This document shows, piece after piece, positions 1 through 8,960 of a DNA stretch of 64,000 bases. The stretch comes from Chitinophagaceae bacterium UBA1931 (lineage in GTDB: Bacteria; Bacteroidota; Bacteroidia; Chitinophagales; Chitinophagaceae): positions 1,043,889 to 1,107,888 of the forward strand of contig DDFJ01000004.1 of assembly GCA_002337125.1 (NCBI GenBank). The letters are read 5' to 3'. The notes beneath the pieces were generated by a model. That model searched no databases, had not been told where the DNA came from, and saw only the letters and a list, made by a program, of their open reading frames with translations. Within the stretch, counting starts at the first letter, position 1; each line of letters opens with the position of its first letter. A program made the position numbers and the translations under genes.

Positions 1-832
1 CCGGCAAAGCTTTTTCATTTGCAGCTACATTGTTATTTAAATAGGTGTTGTATAACACTAGCTTTTGATTGGGTTTCAACACATATTTTTCAGCTGGATT
101 ATTTTTTAAAGTGATCTCCACTTTTCCCCTGATGAGGCTTGTTTCAACTGTTTTATCTTCCGGGTAAGCCTTAACATTAAAGGCAGTTCCGATTACTTTA
201 ATATCGATCGTTGAAGTATGAATAATAAAAGGACGCTGAGGATTTTTTGTTACATCAAAAAAAGCTTCCCCGGTTAAATAAACTTCACGGAGGTTGGTTT
301 GATTGATTTTTTCATAATTGAGTTTACTGCCGGCATTCAGCCAAACAGTTGATCCGTCGGGCAGCTTAAACTGCACATTAGCTCCTTTCTTCGTGGAAAT
401 TTCTTTTGCTGATTGCTGATTGTTGTAAGCTGCGGGGAAGGAAGCTTCTGTTATTTCGGACGTTTTTATAAACAGAAATGCAAATGTTAGAATGGTTAAA
501 CCGGCAAGAAGTGCTCCGGCAAGCAGCTTGTTTTTTTTGTTGAGAAACCGGGTAAATGACGACGGGGTTTCTTCAATGTTTTCGTCTGCAACTTCATCCG
601 GTTTGGGCTCAATACCCATTTTTTTCATTTTATCAAAATGCAGCACATAAGTTGCTTCCAGGTATTCATCGTCAGGGCAGGGTTCTTTTTCCCAGTATTG
701 AATAAACGTATTTATCTCGTAGTAAAAAGAAGAATCTTCATTCAGTAAAGTTTCCAGTTCCTGAATTTCCTCTTTGCTCGCCTCTTCCGCCAACTTGCGG
801 GCGAATAAATTCCATATTTTATCCCGACTCAT
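1..832 (-). CDS. FecR-family anti-sigma factor (C-terminus cut by window edge)
   Basis: About 277 N-terminal residues are visible, starting MSRDKIWNLF. It has an N-terminal cytoplasmic helical region that would bind the sigma factor, one membrane segment near residues 103-123, then a periplasmic FecR domain containing the typical stretch QFKLPDGSTVWLNAGSKLNY, GEAFFDV and VIGTAFNVKAY. The DUF4974 C-terminal domain expected in Bacteroidota members would lie outside the window. It follows the ECF sigma gene by about 60 nt on the same strand, so the two probably form a cell-surface signalling pair that normally controls a TonB/SusC-type receptor. The partner receptor is not visible here and may lie just beyond the edge. 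Family assignment is firm; the signal sensed is unknown. Confidence 0.9.
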   Translation of the reverse strand, partial: MSRDKIWNLFARKLAEEASKEEIQELETLLNEDSSFYYEINTFIQYWEKEPCPDDEYLEATYVLHFDKMKKMGIEPKPDEVADENIEETPSSFTRFLNKKNKLLAGALLAGLTILTFAFLFIKTSEITEASFPAAYNNQQSAKEISTKKGANVQFKLPDGSTVWLNAGSKLNYEKINQTNLREVYLTGEAFFDVTKNPQRPFIIHTSTIDIKVIGTAFNVKAYPEDKTVETSLIRGKVEITLKNNPAEKYVLKPNQKLVLYNTYLNNNVAANEKALP

Positions 833-894
833 AATAGGTTATCCTAATATAAGGAGTCAGGAAATAAAGAAATCACCCAAAAGAAAAATGAATT

Positions 895-1479
895 TTATCC
901 TTTTTTCTTCAATGTTGCACCAACGATTACAGCAATCTTTTTGAGAGAAATGGCTAATTGATGGTCAACCGTTTTTACAGAAATATTCAGCAATGCTGCT
1001 ATTTCTTTATAACGCATCTTATCTTCTTTAGCTAATTTGAATATAAGACGTGCCCGGTTGGGAAGATGCTCTATTGCATTTTCAATACTCTTGAGCATTT
1101 CGGAAGACATGATTTTATCTTCAGGATTCTGGTATAATGAATCCATTTCAACATTTATATCTTCTAATGAAAGGATGGCGTTTTTATTCTGCTGCTTTAG
1201 TTTTCGCAACGAATTGTTTTTTGTTGCAATAAACATATACAACTGCAGGTCTTCAATTTCGTTTAAACGTGCCCGGTCGTTCCAGATTTTTATGAATACA
1301 TCTGATACAATTTCCTCAGCCGTTTCTTTTGACTGAACAATTCCTGTTGAGAACCTTGTGAGTGAATTAAAAAGTGCTTTGAATAACTCTTTGTATGCAG
1401 CTTCATCTTCATAAACTGCAATGCGACGCTGAAGGTCTTTAATAGTAGTATATAGTTTTCCCTGTTCCAAAGCAATCAA
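895..1479 (-). CDS. ECF RNA polymerase sigma-70 factor
   Basis: A 194-residue sigma-70 family protein of the extracytoplasmic-function type. Region 2 lies at about residues 25-95 (AYKELF at its start, then AEEIVSDVFIKIW) and region 4 at about 138-185 (LPNRARLIFKLAKE, then the helix-turn-helix MRYKEIAALLNISVKTVDHQ). The start is a TTG codon: a stop lies in frame upstream and no ATG is available before the conserved region. It is followed by the fecR-like gene, which is the usual regulator of such sigma factors. It should direct RNA polymerase to a small regulon, probably an outer-membrane uptake system. Confidence 0.92.
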   Translation of the reverse strand: MIALEQGKLYTTIKDLQRRIAVYEDEAAYKELFKALFNSLTRFSTGIVQSKETAEEIVSDVFIKIWNDRARLNEIEDLQLYMFIATKNNSLRKLKQQNKNAILSLEDINVEMDSLYQNPEDKIMSSEMLKSIENAIEHLPNRARLIFKLAKEDKMRYKEIAALLNISVKTVDHQLAISLKKIAVIVGATLKKKG

Positions 1480-1565
1480 TCGTGAAATGTAAATTACACT
1501 GATTTTTTTAAATCCGCCAAAATCATTTCTGCACTAATCGACTGAAAACGACCCGGAAAGGCATA

Positions 1566-1596
1566 AAAAAACCGTTTGCGCAAAGGCAAACGGTTA
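1566..1596 (-). terminator. Rho-independent terminator of the tmRNA gene
   Basis: The inverted repeat AACCGTTTG / CAAACGGTT, with a short loop, is followed on the minus strand by a T run. It sits just after the 3' end of the tmRNA. Confidence 0.85.
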
Positions 1597-1600
1597 GAAG

Positions 1601-1970
1601 TGGAGCTGAGCGGATTCGAACCGCTGTCCAAACATATTCCCCAAAAGCTTTCTACATGCTTATTTCATGATTGTTTGTCGGCAATGTACAGGACCTGAAC
1701 CTACCAATACATTACTTAGCTGAATGAGTCTTTTGCAACAGTCACAGCCTTCTGCTACAGCAACCTGTTTTGTTTTTGAGTCGGCGGCGGAACATGGTAA
1801 CAGATCAACCTGTTCGGCGGCCCTAATGACTGAATAATCACTGATTACGCAGCCATGGCATACTGTGTATTGCCATTTGATGTTTGAATATTCAGATTTA
1901 AGTGCTAATTATCCAACGCACTGCATGCTTACACCTTCAAAGATCTATGCTGTCAAAACCAGGCAGCCCC
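1601..1970 (-). ncRNA. ssrA: transfer-messenger RNA (tmRNA)
   Basis: tmRNA rescues stalled ribosomes by acting first as an alanyl-tRNA and then as a short mRNA encoding a degradation tag. On the minus strand the RNA starts GGGGCTGCCTGGTTTTGACA and ends with a T-arm and acceptor reading GGTTCGAATCCGCTCAGCTC plus the discriminator A, so the two ends pair as the tRNA-like acceptor. CCA is not encoded. The tag reading frame with resume codon GGC at 1874 and stop TAA at 1845 gives GNTQYAMAA, matching the Bacteroidota pattern of a leading Gly and a final YA(M/L)AA. The size of 370 nt is normal. A TAATTTTG box (1986-1993) just upstream looks like its -7 promoter element. Confidence 0.95.
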
Positions 1971-1985
1971 TGTTAAAGAGAACAG

Positions 1986-1993
1986 CAAAATTA
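1986..1993 (-). promoter_or_regulatory. -7 promoter element of ssrA
   Basis: TAATTTTG fits the Bacteroidota TAnnTTTG consensus and lies 16 nt before the mature 5' end of tmRNA. I see no clear -33 box at the right distance, so only the -7 half is claimed. Confidence 0.5.
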
Positions 1994-2086
1994 AAAATAA
2001 AAAACAAGATATCGCCTACTTGTTGTAACCATTTGTTTTATTTCAACACAAATATTGTTTTAACACGAATAAATTAGCTTTACGGC

Positions 2087-3886
2087 ATGACAAACCAAAG
2101 CGTTGAACAATTTTATTTAAACAGGATATCTGAACTGCAGGCTGCATTAAATATTCTTGTCAAAAGAAGATCGCAGCTGGCGTGGCTAAGATTGGGAACA
2201 TTGCTTGTGAGTGCTGTTGGTTGCTGGCAACTATGGCCACTTGGTGTTTTTCCAGCCTTGCTCTTTTTGGTCATTTTCCTGGCGTTGTTTTTATATTTTG
2301 TAAAGATTGATTTAATCAACAAAAACCTGATCAGTAACCAGCAATTGCTTACTGATATAAACAAACAGGAGATAGAAATTCTGGGGCACAAGTTTCTGCA
2401 CTTGCCCGATGGGAGTGAATTTAAGCCAACCGATCATGTTTATGCTAATGACCTTGATATTTTTGGCAAAGCTTCGTTATACCAATATATCAACAGAACA
2501 ACTTCTCAGCAGGGAAATAAATTACTGGCTGATTGGTTATTAAATAATGTAACAGCTGATGAAATTATTGAGCGGCAACAGGCAGTAAAAGAATTACAGC
2601 AACAAACAGCCTGGAGGCAGCAGTTGGAAGCTTACGGTCAATCAACACAAATTACTGTTGCTACTCAAAACAAAATTCAAAACTGGCTGGAACAGGAAAA
2701 TAGCTTTATTGGTAAAACAATATGGCAAGTTGTTCGCTTTGTTTTACCTGCAATTTGTATTTCAATCATTGTTCTTTATGCTGCCGACCTGATTTCGACA
2801 AAAACATTGAACTTTTCTTTACTGCTGTTTTTGGCAATTGCCTTCAGTATAACCAAATGGGTGATGCCTGTTTACAAACAACTCAACAAAATTGCAAATG
2901 AAATAGAAACATTAAGAGATAGTGTTGAATGGATTGAAAAGGCAGAATTTAAAAGTACTATGCTCAAAGATTTGCAAAAGCAATTTTCAGCAAATGAACA
3001 AAAAGCATCAGATTCTATTACATTGTTGAGAAAAATTTTCAGCCGGCTCGATTACCGCTTTAACCCTGTTGTTTTTATTCCGCTTAACACTATTTTTCTG
3101 TGGGATCTGCAACAAGTGCTTGCCCTTGAAAATTGGAAACAGAAAAATCTTCACAATACATCTAACTGGTTTAATGCATTGGCGAAGTTTGAAGTATTAT
3201 CAAGCATTGCGAACATTGCCTTTAATCATCCGGAATGGAATTACCCGGAATTATCAAAAAATGATTTTGTTTTTGAAGCAAAGGATCTTGGGCATCCTTT
3301 AATCATAAAACAAAAACTGGTTTCAAGCCATTTTTCTACCAAAGGAAAACAACAGATTAACCTGGTTACGGGTTCAAACATGGCGGGGAAAAGTACATTT
3401 CTCCGCAGTGTGGGAATTAATATTGTTCTTGCGCATATTGGTGCTCCTGTTTGTGCTTCATCATTACTATTATCACCTGTGAAAGTAATCAGTACGATGC
3501 GTGTGAGTGATAATCTTGAAGAAAGCACTTCCACTTTTTATGCTGAGTTAAAAAAACTGAAACAGATCATTGATGCTGTAAACAAACATGAAAATGTGTT
3601 TTTGCTGTTAGATGAAATTCTGAGAGGCACCAATTCAAATGACAGGCATACAGGTTCGGAAGCTTTAATTAAACAACTGATCCGTGATAAAGCTGCAGGA
3701 ATAATTGCAACACATGATCTTGAACTCACAAAGCTTGCAGCAATATTCCCCGATAATATTCATAATTATCATTTTGATGTTGCCATTGAAAACGAAGAAT
3801 TGTATTTCGATTATAAATTAAAAGATGGCATTTGCAAAAGCATGAATGCTTCTTTACTGATGAGAAAAATTGGTATTGAGTTATAA
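2087..3886 (+). CDS. membrane-anchored MutS-family ATPase
   Basis: A 599-residue MutS homologue lacking the mismatch-recognition N-terminal domain. Hydrophobic pairs at about residues 33-73 and 208-260 predict four membrane segments. The C-terminal ATPase domain has Walker A GSNMAGKSTFLRS (about residue 428), the Walker B LLLDEILRGTNSNDR and ATHDLEL. Such membrane-linked MutS relatives are common in Bacteroidota but their function is not established; they are distinct from mismatch-repair MutS, which is encoded separately further along this window. The gene converges with rseP across a shared hairpin terminator. A TAGCTTTA box lies only a few bases before the ATG. Family call is firm, role unknown. 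Confidence 0.88.
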   Translation: MTNQSVEQFYLNRISELQAALNILVKRRSQLAWLRLGTLLVSAVGCWQLWPLGVFPALLFLVIFLALFLYFVKIDLINKNLISNQQLLTDINKQEIEILGHKFLHLPDGSEFKPTDHVYANDLDIFGKASLYQYINRTTSQQGNKLLADWLLNNVTADEIIERQQAVKELQQQTAWRQQLEAYGQSTQITVATQNKIQNWLEQENSFIGKTIWQVVRFVLPAICISIIVLYAADLISTKTLNFSLLLFLAIAFSITKWVMPVYKQLNKIANEIETLRDSVEWIEKAEFKSTMLKDLQKQFSANEQKASDSITLLRKIFSRLDYRFNPVVFIPLNTIFLWDLQQVLALENWKQKNLHNTSNWFNALAKFEVLSSIANIAFNHPEWNYPELSKNDFVFEAKDLGHPLIIKQKLVSSHFSTKGKQQINLVTGSNMAGKSTFLRSVGINIVLAHIGAPVCASSLLLSPVKVISTMRVSDNLEESTSTFYAELKKLKQIIDAVNKHENVFLLLDEILRGTNSNDRHTGSEALIKQLIRDKAAGIIATHDLELTKLAAIFPDNIHNYHFDVAIENEELYFDYKLKDGICKSMNASLLMRKIGIEL

Positions 3887-3903
3887 AGTATAACCGCAAA
3901 AAA

Positions 3904-3931
3904 AATGAGAAAGTGTTTTCACTTTCTCATT
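3904..3931. terminator. bidirectional hairpin terminator
   Basis: A perfect 12-bp stem AATGAGAAAGTG / CACTTTCTCATT with a TTTT loop separates the convergent MutS-like and rseP genes. An A run precedes it and a T-rich stretch follows, so it can end transcripts on both strands. Confidence 0.85.
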
Positions 3932-3954
3932 TCATTATTTAATTATAAATTCTT

Positions 3955-5319
3955 TTACTTATTCCAGCCAAACAAATCGTTTCCGTTGGCATAAATCAGT
4001 AAGCTGAACAAGATTACCATACCTACAATCTGGGCATACTCCAGAAACTTTTCATTTGGTTTGCGACCTGTAATCATTTCAACCAACGTAAACAGTACAT
4101 GGCCGCCATCCAATGCAGGAATAGGAAGCAGGTTCATAAACGCAAGTATAATGCTGAAGAAAGCAGTAATATTCCAGAAGCTTTCCCAATCCCATGAAGA
4201 AGGGAAGATAGCACCCATTGAACCAAACCCGCCAATACCTTTATAAGCACCTGTTTTAGGATTTAAGATCAATCGGAACTGATCGATATAGTAAGCAAGT
4301 TTTTCAAAAGTCTTCTTTACACCAGCAGGGAATGATTCAAAAAAGCCATAACTCTGATGCTCAATTTTTATAACACCTAATGACTGGTATTGCTCAAGTG
4401 CCAAATAAGGAATACCCACCCGGCCTTCTTTATCAACTTTAGAAGTGAGTTTTAATGTATCAGCATTTCTCACAATAACTAAATCAGCTGTTGCACTTTT
4501 CTTTTTCTGAAGAATAGGATACATTTCATCGTAAAAAGCAACAGGTGCTCCATCAATCGCAATAATTTTATCGTTCTCTTTTAACCCTGCCTTCTTTCCG
4601 TACAAAGTATCTTTTGCATCGTATGCACCTACAATTGCAGGAATCCTGAATGAGAGTAAACCTTTTTTCCGTTTGTTTTCAATTAAGCGCTCAACAAGAT
4701 TTACAGGAATATTAATCAGTTTCTTTTCTCCGTTTCTTTCAACAAGGATTGTTTTACCTGTTAATACTTTTGAATTCACCTCGCCGAAATAAGCAATGGA
4801 CTTACCGTTGATTTCAATAATCTTATCGCCATTCAACAAACCAATGTCATTCATCAGCTGATCCTGTGTCCAGATACCATCTTTTAAACTGCTCATTGGT
4901 ATTCTGTCTTCGCCCCATTTATAGAGGATCATGGCATAAATAATAAAGGCTAACAATACATTCACCGTAACACCACCAATCATAATGATTAAACGCTGCC
5001 AGGCTGGTTTGCTTCTGAATTCCCATGGCTGAGGAGGAAGCTTCATTGCTTCCTTGTCCATGCTTTCATCAATCATTCCGGAAATCTTTACATAGCCACC
5101 TAACGGTAACCAGCCTATGCCATATTCTGTTTCGCCTTTTTTCTTTTTGAACAGGGAAAACCATGGATCAAAAAACAAATAGAATTTTTCCACACGGCAT
5201 TTAAACCATTTGGCTGTGATATAATGTCCGAATTCGTGAAATATGATTAAAATTGAAAGCGACAATAATAACTGTGCTGCTTTCATTCCAAAATCTGCGA
5301 AGTTTATTGCTAATAACAT
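3955..5319 (-). CDS. rseP: site-2 intramembrane zinc metalloprotease RseP
   Basis: A 454-residue M50 peptidase that cleaves membrane-spanning anti-sigma factors and signal-peptide remnants within the inner membrane. The zinc-binding HEFGH lies in the first hydrophobic segment (about residues 28-32), and the third metal ligand is in NLLPIPALDGGH near residue 400. Two PDZ-like segments lie between (GLLNGDKIIEINGKSI and GLKENDKIIAIDGAPV), and the final segments are hydrophobic. Upstream on the same strand is dxr, the usual neighbour in many genomes. A plausible substrate class is present nearby (the FecR anti-sigma), but this is inference. Confidence 0.95.
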   Translation of the reverse strand: MLLAINFADFGMKAAQLLLSLSILIIFHEFGHYITAKWFKCRVEKFYLFFDPWFSLFKKKKGETEYGIGWLPLGGYVKISGMIDESMDKEAMKLPPQPWEFRSKPAWQRLIIMIGGVTVNVLLAFIIYAMILYKWGEDRIPMSSLKDGIWTQDQLMNDIGLLNGDKIIEINGKSIAYFGEVNSKVLTGKTILVERNGEKKLINIPVNLVERLIENKRKKGLLSFRIPAIVGAYDAKDTLYGKKAGLKENDKIIAIDGAPVAFYDEMYPILQKKKSATADLVIVRNADTLKLTSKVDKEGRVGIPYLALEQYQSLGVIKIEHQSYGFFESFPAGVKKTFEKLAYYIDQFRLILNPKTGAYKGIGGFGSMGAIFPSSWDWESFWNITAFFSIILAFMNLLPIPALDGGHVLFTLVEMITGRKPNEKFLEYAQIVGMVILFSLLIYANGNDLFGWNK

Positions 5320-5408
5320 AATTGGTTAGTTGATATCAATATCGTTTTTTGTACGGAGCTGCAAATATCGGCTTAAAAATGGTGTTTAAGGACATTATTT
5401 TGCTAAAA

Positions 5409-6575
5409 TCAAAGCTGAATAAGTGATGCGGCATAATTTCTTGCTTCACCATCACTTTCAAAATATTCTTCAAGTGTTGGCTTTTCAATAAATGAAACGT
5501 AGTTCATTGTTTTTTCAATGATATCTGTCATATCAAGAAAACCAACCCTGTTTCTCAAAAATGCCCATACAGCTATTTCGTTAGCTGCATTCATAACACA
5601 TGGAAGATTGCCTCCCTTATTTAATGCGTCAAGCGCAAGAGAAAGATTGCGGAATGTTTTCAGATCAGGTTCTTCGAATGTGAGGGTGTTGATTTTTTTA
5701 AAATCGTAACGTGGAAAATTGTTGGGTATACGTTGCGGAAACGCCATGGCGTATTGAATAGGCAATTTCATATCGGGCAATCCCATCTGGGCTTTAATAC
5801 TGCCATCTTCAAACTGCACCAGGCTGTGAATAATGCTTTGTGGATGAATCACCACCTGCAATTGTTCGGGGTTGAGATTAAACAACCATTTTGCTTCAAT
5901 TAACTCAAGCCCTTTATTCATTAATGTAGCTGAATCAATGGTGATTTTAGCACCCATGCTCCAGTTGGGATGCTGCAAGGCATGATCCCGTTTTACATTT
6001 AGTAAGAAATTAGGCTTTTTCCCCCGGAAAGGACCGCCACTGGCAGTAAGAATGACCTTTTCAATTTTATTTCTTGCTTCGCCAACCAAACATTGAAAAA
6101 TAGCTGAGTGCTCACTGTCAACAGGAATAATGGGCACCCTGTTTTCAACTGCCATCTGCATCACAATATCACCAGCAACAACCAATGTTTCTTTGTTGGC
6201 TAATGCAATTGCCTTTTTATTTTCGATGGCTTTCAATGTTGGTTTTAATCCGGCAAAACCAACAATAGCAGCCAGCATCATATCATAAGTACTGAATTCG
6301 GCCACATCTTCGAGGGACTGTTCGCCGGTAAAAACTTTTATGTGAGTTGAAGCAAGAGCCTGCTTTACCTTTTCATACTTTTTTTCATCAACAATTACAA
6401 CAGCATTGGGATTAAACTGTAGCGCCTGTTTCACCAGCAATTCATCATTATGATGTGCAGTGAGAATTTCCACTTCAAATAAATGAGGGTTGGCCTCAAT
6501 TACATCAAGTGCCTGCGTTCCGATAGAGCCGGTTGATCCAAAAATTGCAATTCTTTTTTTTTGTTGCTGTTGCAT
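5409..6575 (-). CDS. dxr: 1-deoxy-D-xylulose 5-phosphate reductoisomerase
   Basis: Converts 1-deoxy-D-xylulose 5-phosphate to 2-C-methyl-D-erythritol 4-phosphate with NADPH, the committed step of the MEP isoprenoid pathway. The 388-residue protein has the N-terminal NADPH-binding loop GSTGSIGTQALDVI, ANKETLVVAG, the active-site region VDSEHSAIFQCL, LTASGGPF and ATLMNKGLELIEAKWLF. Length is normal for the family. The gene lies directly before rseP on the same strand (about 90 nt gap) and about 50 nt after the GH3-type gene, so the three may be co-transcribed. Confidence 0.97.
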   Translation of the reverse strand: MQQQQKKRIAIFGSTGSIGTQALDVIEANPHLFEVEILTAHHNDELLVKQALQFNPNAVVIVDEKKYEKVKQALASTHIKVFTGEQSLEDVAEFSTYDMMLAAIVGFAGLKPTLKAIENKKAIALANKETLVVAGDIVMQMAVENRVPIIPVDSEHSAIFQCLVGEARNKIEKVILTASGGPFRGKKPNFLLNVKRDHALQHPNWSMGAKITIDSATLMNKGLELIEAKWLFNLNPEQLQVVIHPQSIIHSLVQFEDGSIKAQMGLPDMKLPIQYAMAFPQRIPNNFPRYDFKKINTLTFEEPDLKTFRNLSLALDALNKGGNLPCVMNAANEIAVWAFLRNRVGFLDMTDIIEKTMNYVSFIEKPTLEEYFESDGEARNYAASLIQL

Positions 6576-6628
6576 AAGCTTTATTAATCAGGGTATAGAA
6601 CTGAACTCTCAAACCCTCAACATAATTA

Positions 6629-8125
6629 CTAATTATCGACCCATTTCAAAAGTTCATCTGCTATTTTCCTGTCGTTGCTGAGTCGTGGTACTTTGTTTTG
6701 GCCGCCTAATTTACCAATACTTTTCATGTAGTCAATAAATCCGTTCTTTTTAACCGGAGTAATTTTTAAAGGCGTTAAGATATTACCTGTAATGAGATCA
6801 TCATAATAAATGTTTTTATCACGCAGGTTATGATCAAGTTTCAATGCAAAATTTTCTATGTCGACCGGTTTGTTTTCAAACTCAATAAACCATTCATGAT
6901 AACTTTTTCCTTCGCCCTGTTGTATCATGGGTGCCACCGTAAATTCAGTGATCTGCACTCCTTCTTCGTTAGCAGCAGTTAACAAGCTCTGTTCTACTTC
7001 TTCGCCAATAACATGTTCGCCAAATGCAGATATAAAATGTTTTGTGCGACCAGTTACAACCAAACGATATGGATTTGTTGATACAAATTTTACGGTGTCG
7101 CCAATATTATACCCCCAAAGCCCGGCATTACTGTTAATGATGAGTGCATAGTTTTCACCCACTTTTACATCTTTTAAGGAAAGCCTTGTTGGGTTGTCGT
7201 TGTATATTTCATTGGCAGGAACAAACTCAAAAAAGATTCCGTCGTGTGTATTTAATAACAGTCCTTCAGCTTCCTGTGAATCCTGGAAGGCAAAGAAACC
7301 TTCGCTGGCGGGAAATACTTCGATTGTATCAATCTTACGTCCAATACTTTCAAACAATTTGGCTTTGTATGGATCGAAATTGACTCCTCCCTGGATCATC
7401 ACACTGAAGTTGGGAAAAACATCACCTACTTTTTTCCCGGTACGATGAATGAGTTCATCAAAATACATCTGCATCCATGGCGGTATGCCGCTGATCAGTG
7501 TCATATTCTGGTTGATGGTTTCATCGACTATTTTCTGAAGCTTGGTTTCCCAGTCCTCAATACAATTTGTTTCGTATGAAGGAAGCTGATTCGTACGCAG
7601 GTAGCTGGGAATAAGATGATTTGAAATTCCGCTTAAACGACCAGTAGGAATATTTCCCACCCTTTCCAACTCTGGCGACCCGGACAAAAAGATCAGTTTC
7701 CCATCAAAAAAACGGGTATTCCCTGTTTCGGCTGCGTAGCACAATGCAGCATTGCGGGCAGTTCCAAAATGGTTACCAACCGATTCTTTTGTAATAGGTA
7801 TATACTTAACGCCGCTTGTTGTACCCGAAGTTTTGGCAAAATACATTGGCACCCCCTTCCAAAGCACATTATGGCGTCCTTCGATTATTTTATCAATCCA
7901 GTGCCGCATTTGTTCATAATCCTGTATGGGTACCGCCTGTTTGTATTGTTCATATGTATCCACCCCGGCCAGCTTATGAGCCTTGCCAAAATCTGTATTC
8001 CGCCCCGTTTTCACCAGTTGTCTGAAGATCGTCTCCTGATCGGTTACGGCGGTTGTTTTATTTTTCTGGATATTCTTATATATATAACCGGCAAATGGCT
8101 TTGCCAGGATTGATTTAATTTTCAT
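6629..8125 (-). CDS. GH3-type acyl-adenylate/amide synthetase family protein
   Basis: A 498-residue protein of the GH3 family, known from plants as enzymes that join auxin or jasmonate to amino acids through an acyl-adenylate. The ATP-binding motif YFAKTSGTTSGVKYIPIT lies near residues 95-112, a second conserved block reads EVFPASEGFFAFQD, and the C-terminal hinge reads TGRTKHFISAFGEHVIGEE. These are the family's nucleotide and hinge motifs, so catalytic ability is likely. The substrate in Bacteroidota is unknown. It is divergent from rplU. A TAAATTTG box at 8148-8155 on the minus strand is a plausible -7 element. Confidence 0.88.
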   Translation of the reverse strand: MKIKSILAKPFAGYIYKNIQKNKTTAVTDQETIFRQLVKTGRNTDFGKAHKLAGVDTYEQYKQAVPIQDYEQMRHWIDKIIEGRHNVLWKGVPMYFAKTSGTTSGVKYIPITKESVGNHFGTARNAALCYAAETGNTRFFDGKLIFLSGSPELERVGNIPTGRLSGISNHLIPSYLRTNQLPSYETNCIEDWETKLQKIVDETINQNMTLISGIPPWMQMYFDELIHRTGKKVGDVFPNFSVMIQGGVNFDPYKAKLFESIGRKIDTIEVFPASEGFFAFQDSQEAEGLLLNTHDGIFFEFVPANEIYNDNPTRLSLKDVKVGENYALIINSNAGLWGYNIGDTVKFVSTNPYRLVVTGRTKHFISAFGEHVIGEEVEQSLLTAANEEGVQITEFTVAPMIQQGEGKSYHEWFIEFENKPVDIENFALKLDHNLRDKNIYYDDLITGNILTPLKITPVKKNGFIDYMKSIGKLGGQNKVPRLSNDRKIADELLKWVDN

Positions 8126-8209
8126 ATCAAGCCCTGCTTTAAGGCCACAAATTTAACTTTACACCTCCAAACCCACCGTTAAAAGTGGGGTAATTTTTTT
8201 GTGATAAAC

Positions 8210-8241
8210 TTGGTTTCAAACCAATTTTATCCCTACCTTTG
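8210..8241 (+). promoter_or_regulatory. promoter of rplU-rpmA
   Basis: A -33 TTGG (8210-8213) and a -7 TACCTTTG (8234-8241) are separated by 20 nt. This is a textbook Bacteroidota promoter and gives a leader of about 15 nt to the rplU ATG. Confidence 0.75.
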
Positions 8242-8262
8242 CAGCCCTAATATTGGAAAGTT

Positions 8263-8565
8263 ATGTTTGCAGTAGTAAAAATTGCCGGTCAGCAGTTTAA
8301 AGTATCAGAAGGTCAAAGCCTTTATGTTCCTCATATTGAAGGTAACGCAGGCGATCAAGTTGAGTTTTCTGATGTATTATTAGTTGATGCGGATGGAAAA
8401 CTCAGCACCGGTGCTGATGCTAAAGTAAAAGTGAAAGCCGAAATTCTTGGCGAAAAGAAAGGTAAAACAGTTATTGCGTTTAAAATGAAGCGCCGTAAAG
8501 GTTTCCGCAAGAAAAGAGGTCACCGCACTTTGTATACACAGATTAAAGTAACTGGCATTGCATAA
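8263..8565 (+). CDS. rplU: 50S ribosomal protein L21
   Basis: A 100-residue bL21, a 23S rRNA-binding protein of the large subunit. It starts MFAVVKIAGQQFKV and carries the basic C-terminal signature KRRKGFRKKRGHRT that contacts rRNA. It is the first gene of the rplU-rpmA operon (53 nt gap to rpmA) and is driven by the TACCTTTG promoter just upstream. Length and motif order are normal. Confidence 0.98.
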   Translation: MFAVVKIAGQQFKVSEGQSLYVPHIEGNAGDQVEFSDVLLVDADGKLSTGADAKVKVKAEILGEKKGKTVIAFKMKRRKGFRKKRGHRTLYTQIKVTGIA

Positions 8566-8618
8566 AATCTGAAAGGAATTTCAGGTTTTCAAAATCAAAA
8601 ATTTAAAACTCTTATACA

Positions 8619-8885
8619 ATGGCACATAAAAAAGGTGAAGGTAGTGTAAAGAACGGTCGTGATTCACAAAGCAAACGCCTTGGTGTGAAAATTTATGGCG
8701 GACAACCTGCTGCTGCAGGAAATATCATTATCCGTCAGCGTGGTACTGTTTATCATCCTGGTAAAAATGTAGGTGTTGGTAAAGATTATACAATCTTTGC
8801 TTTGGCTGATGGTGTGGTTGAATTTAAAAAAGGAAAAGATAACAAGACTTTCGTTTCTGTTGCTCCAATCGAAGCAGGTGCTTAA
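8619..8885 (+). CDS. rpmA: 50S ribosomal protein L27
   Basis: An 88-residue bL27. Its N-terminal tail reaches the peptidyl-transferase centre. The sequence MAHKKGEGSVKNGRDSQSKR followed by LGVKIYGGQPAAAG and IIIRQRGT is diagnostic. It starts directly at MAHKK, so there is no cleavable N-terminal extension of the Firmicutes type. It follows rplU in the same operon. Downstream is an extremely A/T-rich stretch (8886-8935) that may hold a weak terminator or the promoter of the next small gene. Confidence 0.98.
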   Translation: MAHKKGEGSVKNGRDSQSKRLGVKIYGGQPAAAGNIIIRQRGTVYHPGKNVGVGKDYTIFALADGVVEFKKGKDNKTFVSVAPIEAGA

Positions 8886-8960
8886 AAAAATTTTTTTAAA
8901 ATAAAAAATTTTTTATTTTTACCCTGTTAAGTTTTTTACTAATCATTAAATTCTAAAAAA

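Noticed and set aside
1865..2077. An open reading frame of about 70 codons on the plus strand
   Set aside because: It overlaps the tmRNA and its promoter, begins inside the tag region and has no similarity to a protein.
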